Assembly: GCA_037893225.1 (NCBI GenBank)
Contig: JAZGUH010000005.1
Location: 1,860,001 to 1,924,000 of the forward strand
DNA from: Hippasteria phrygiana
Taxonomy: Eukaryota > Echinodermata > Asteroidea > Valvatida > Goniasteridae
DNA length: 64,000 nt
Reading direction: 5' to 3'
In this document: in pieces, positions 63,906-64,000 of the stretch
How the letters are laid out: each line of letters begins with the position of its first letter
Position numbering within the stretch: the stretch's first letter is position 1
Notes under the pieces: generated by a model
The model's input: only the letters and a program-made list of their open reading frames with translations
The model's database searches: none
What the model was told of the DNA's origin: nothing
Translations under genes and position numbers: made by a program

Positions 63906-64000
63906 CTGGATGTATTGACCACTTACAGCCGCTCGTACCACACACATACATCAAGGGGGCGGGGCTTCATGGCTCAGTCTATTGTTAGACCAATAACGCA
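63906..64000. other. Right edge, no feature
   Basis: No exon is visible; the PIAS 5' exons (SAP domain, start of PINIT) must lie further right. Confidence 0.5.

Overview
The window is animal nuclear DNA: three split genes with GT/AG introns, one intronless receptor gene, and most of the remaining sequence made of short non-autonomous transposons, SINEs, minisatellites and homopolymer runs. The metazoan AGGF1 and PIAS genes, long introns, abundant acatgtacat-type microsatellites and a tRNA-SINE with an (ATT)n tail suggest a marine invertebrate, probably a deuterostome such as an echinoderm or lancelet. The species cannot be fixed from sequence alone.

Layout. 1-5.7 kb holds an intronless gene (+) for a type I membrane protein with three Ig-like domains and a cytoplasmic tail carrying eight tyrosines. 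It is flanked by duplicated sequence, and a broken upstream copy of its first Ig segment has been split by a MITE, so it looks like one member of a local tandem family. 5.7-9.7 kb is repeat-rich and includes a decayed piece resembling a tyrosine-recombinase (Crypton/DUF3504-like) protein and a tRNA-related repeat. 9.75-16.8 kb carries five exons (-) of an RCC1-repeat protein whose 3' exons I could not find. 16.8-23.2 kb is intergenic and full of SINE, LINE and hAT-like relics.

23.5-34.9 kb is a complete 13-exon gene (+) for AGGF1: coiled coil, OCRE, acidic linker, FHA, G-patch and a long tail. The predicted protein is 1303 residues. 34.9-44.0 kb lies between two convergent genes and is AT-rich. 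44.0-63.3 kb is the 3' two thirds of a PIAS SUMO E3 ligase gene (-): PINIT end, SP-RING, SUMO-interacting motif and C-terminal -ISLD. Its 5' exons lie beyond the right edge.

The genes do not form an operon or an obvious pathway. The RCC1 gene and AGGF1 are divergent neighbours; AGGF1 and PIAS are convergent. The most interesting signals are: (1) an open 62-codon, protein-like frame directly after the PIAS stop codon, preceded by an acceptor-like site that would join it in frame in place of the normal C-terminus, and overlapping a three-copy tandem repeat; (2) the intronless Ig receptor with ITIM-like tail motifs and traces of local gene duplication; (3) several hAT-like miniature elements with exact 8-bp target duplications, one with an empty-site relative in the same window; and (4) a large family of elements ending in TTAACCCC...GGGGTTAA, one with a second element nested inside it.
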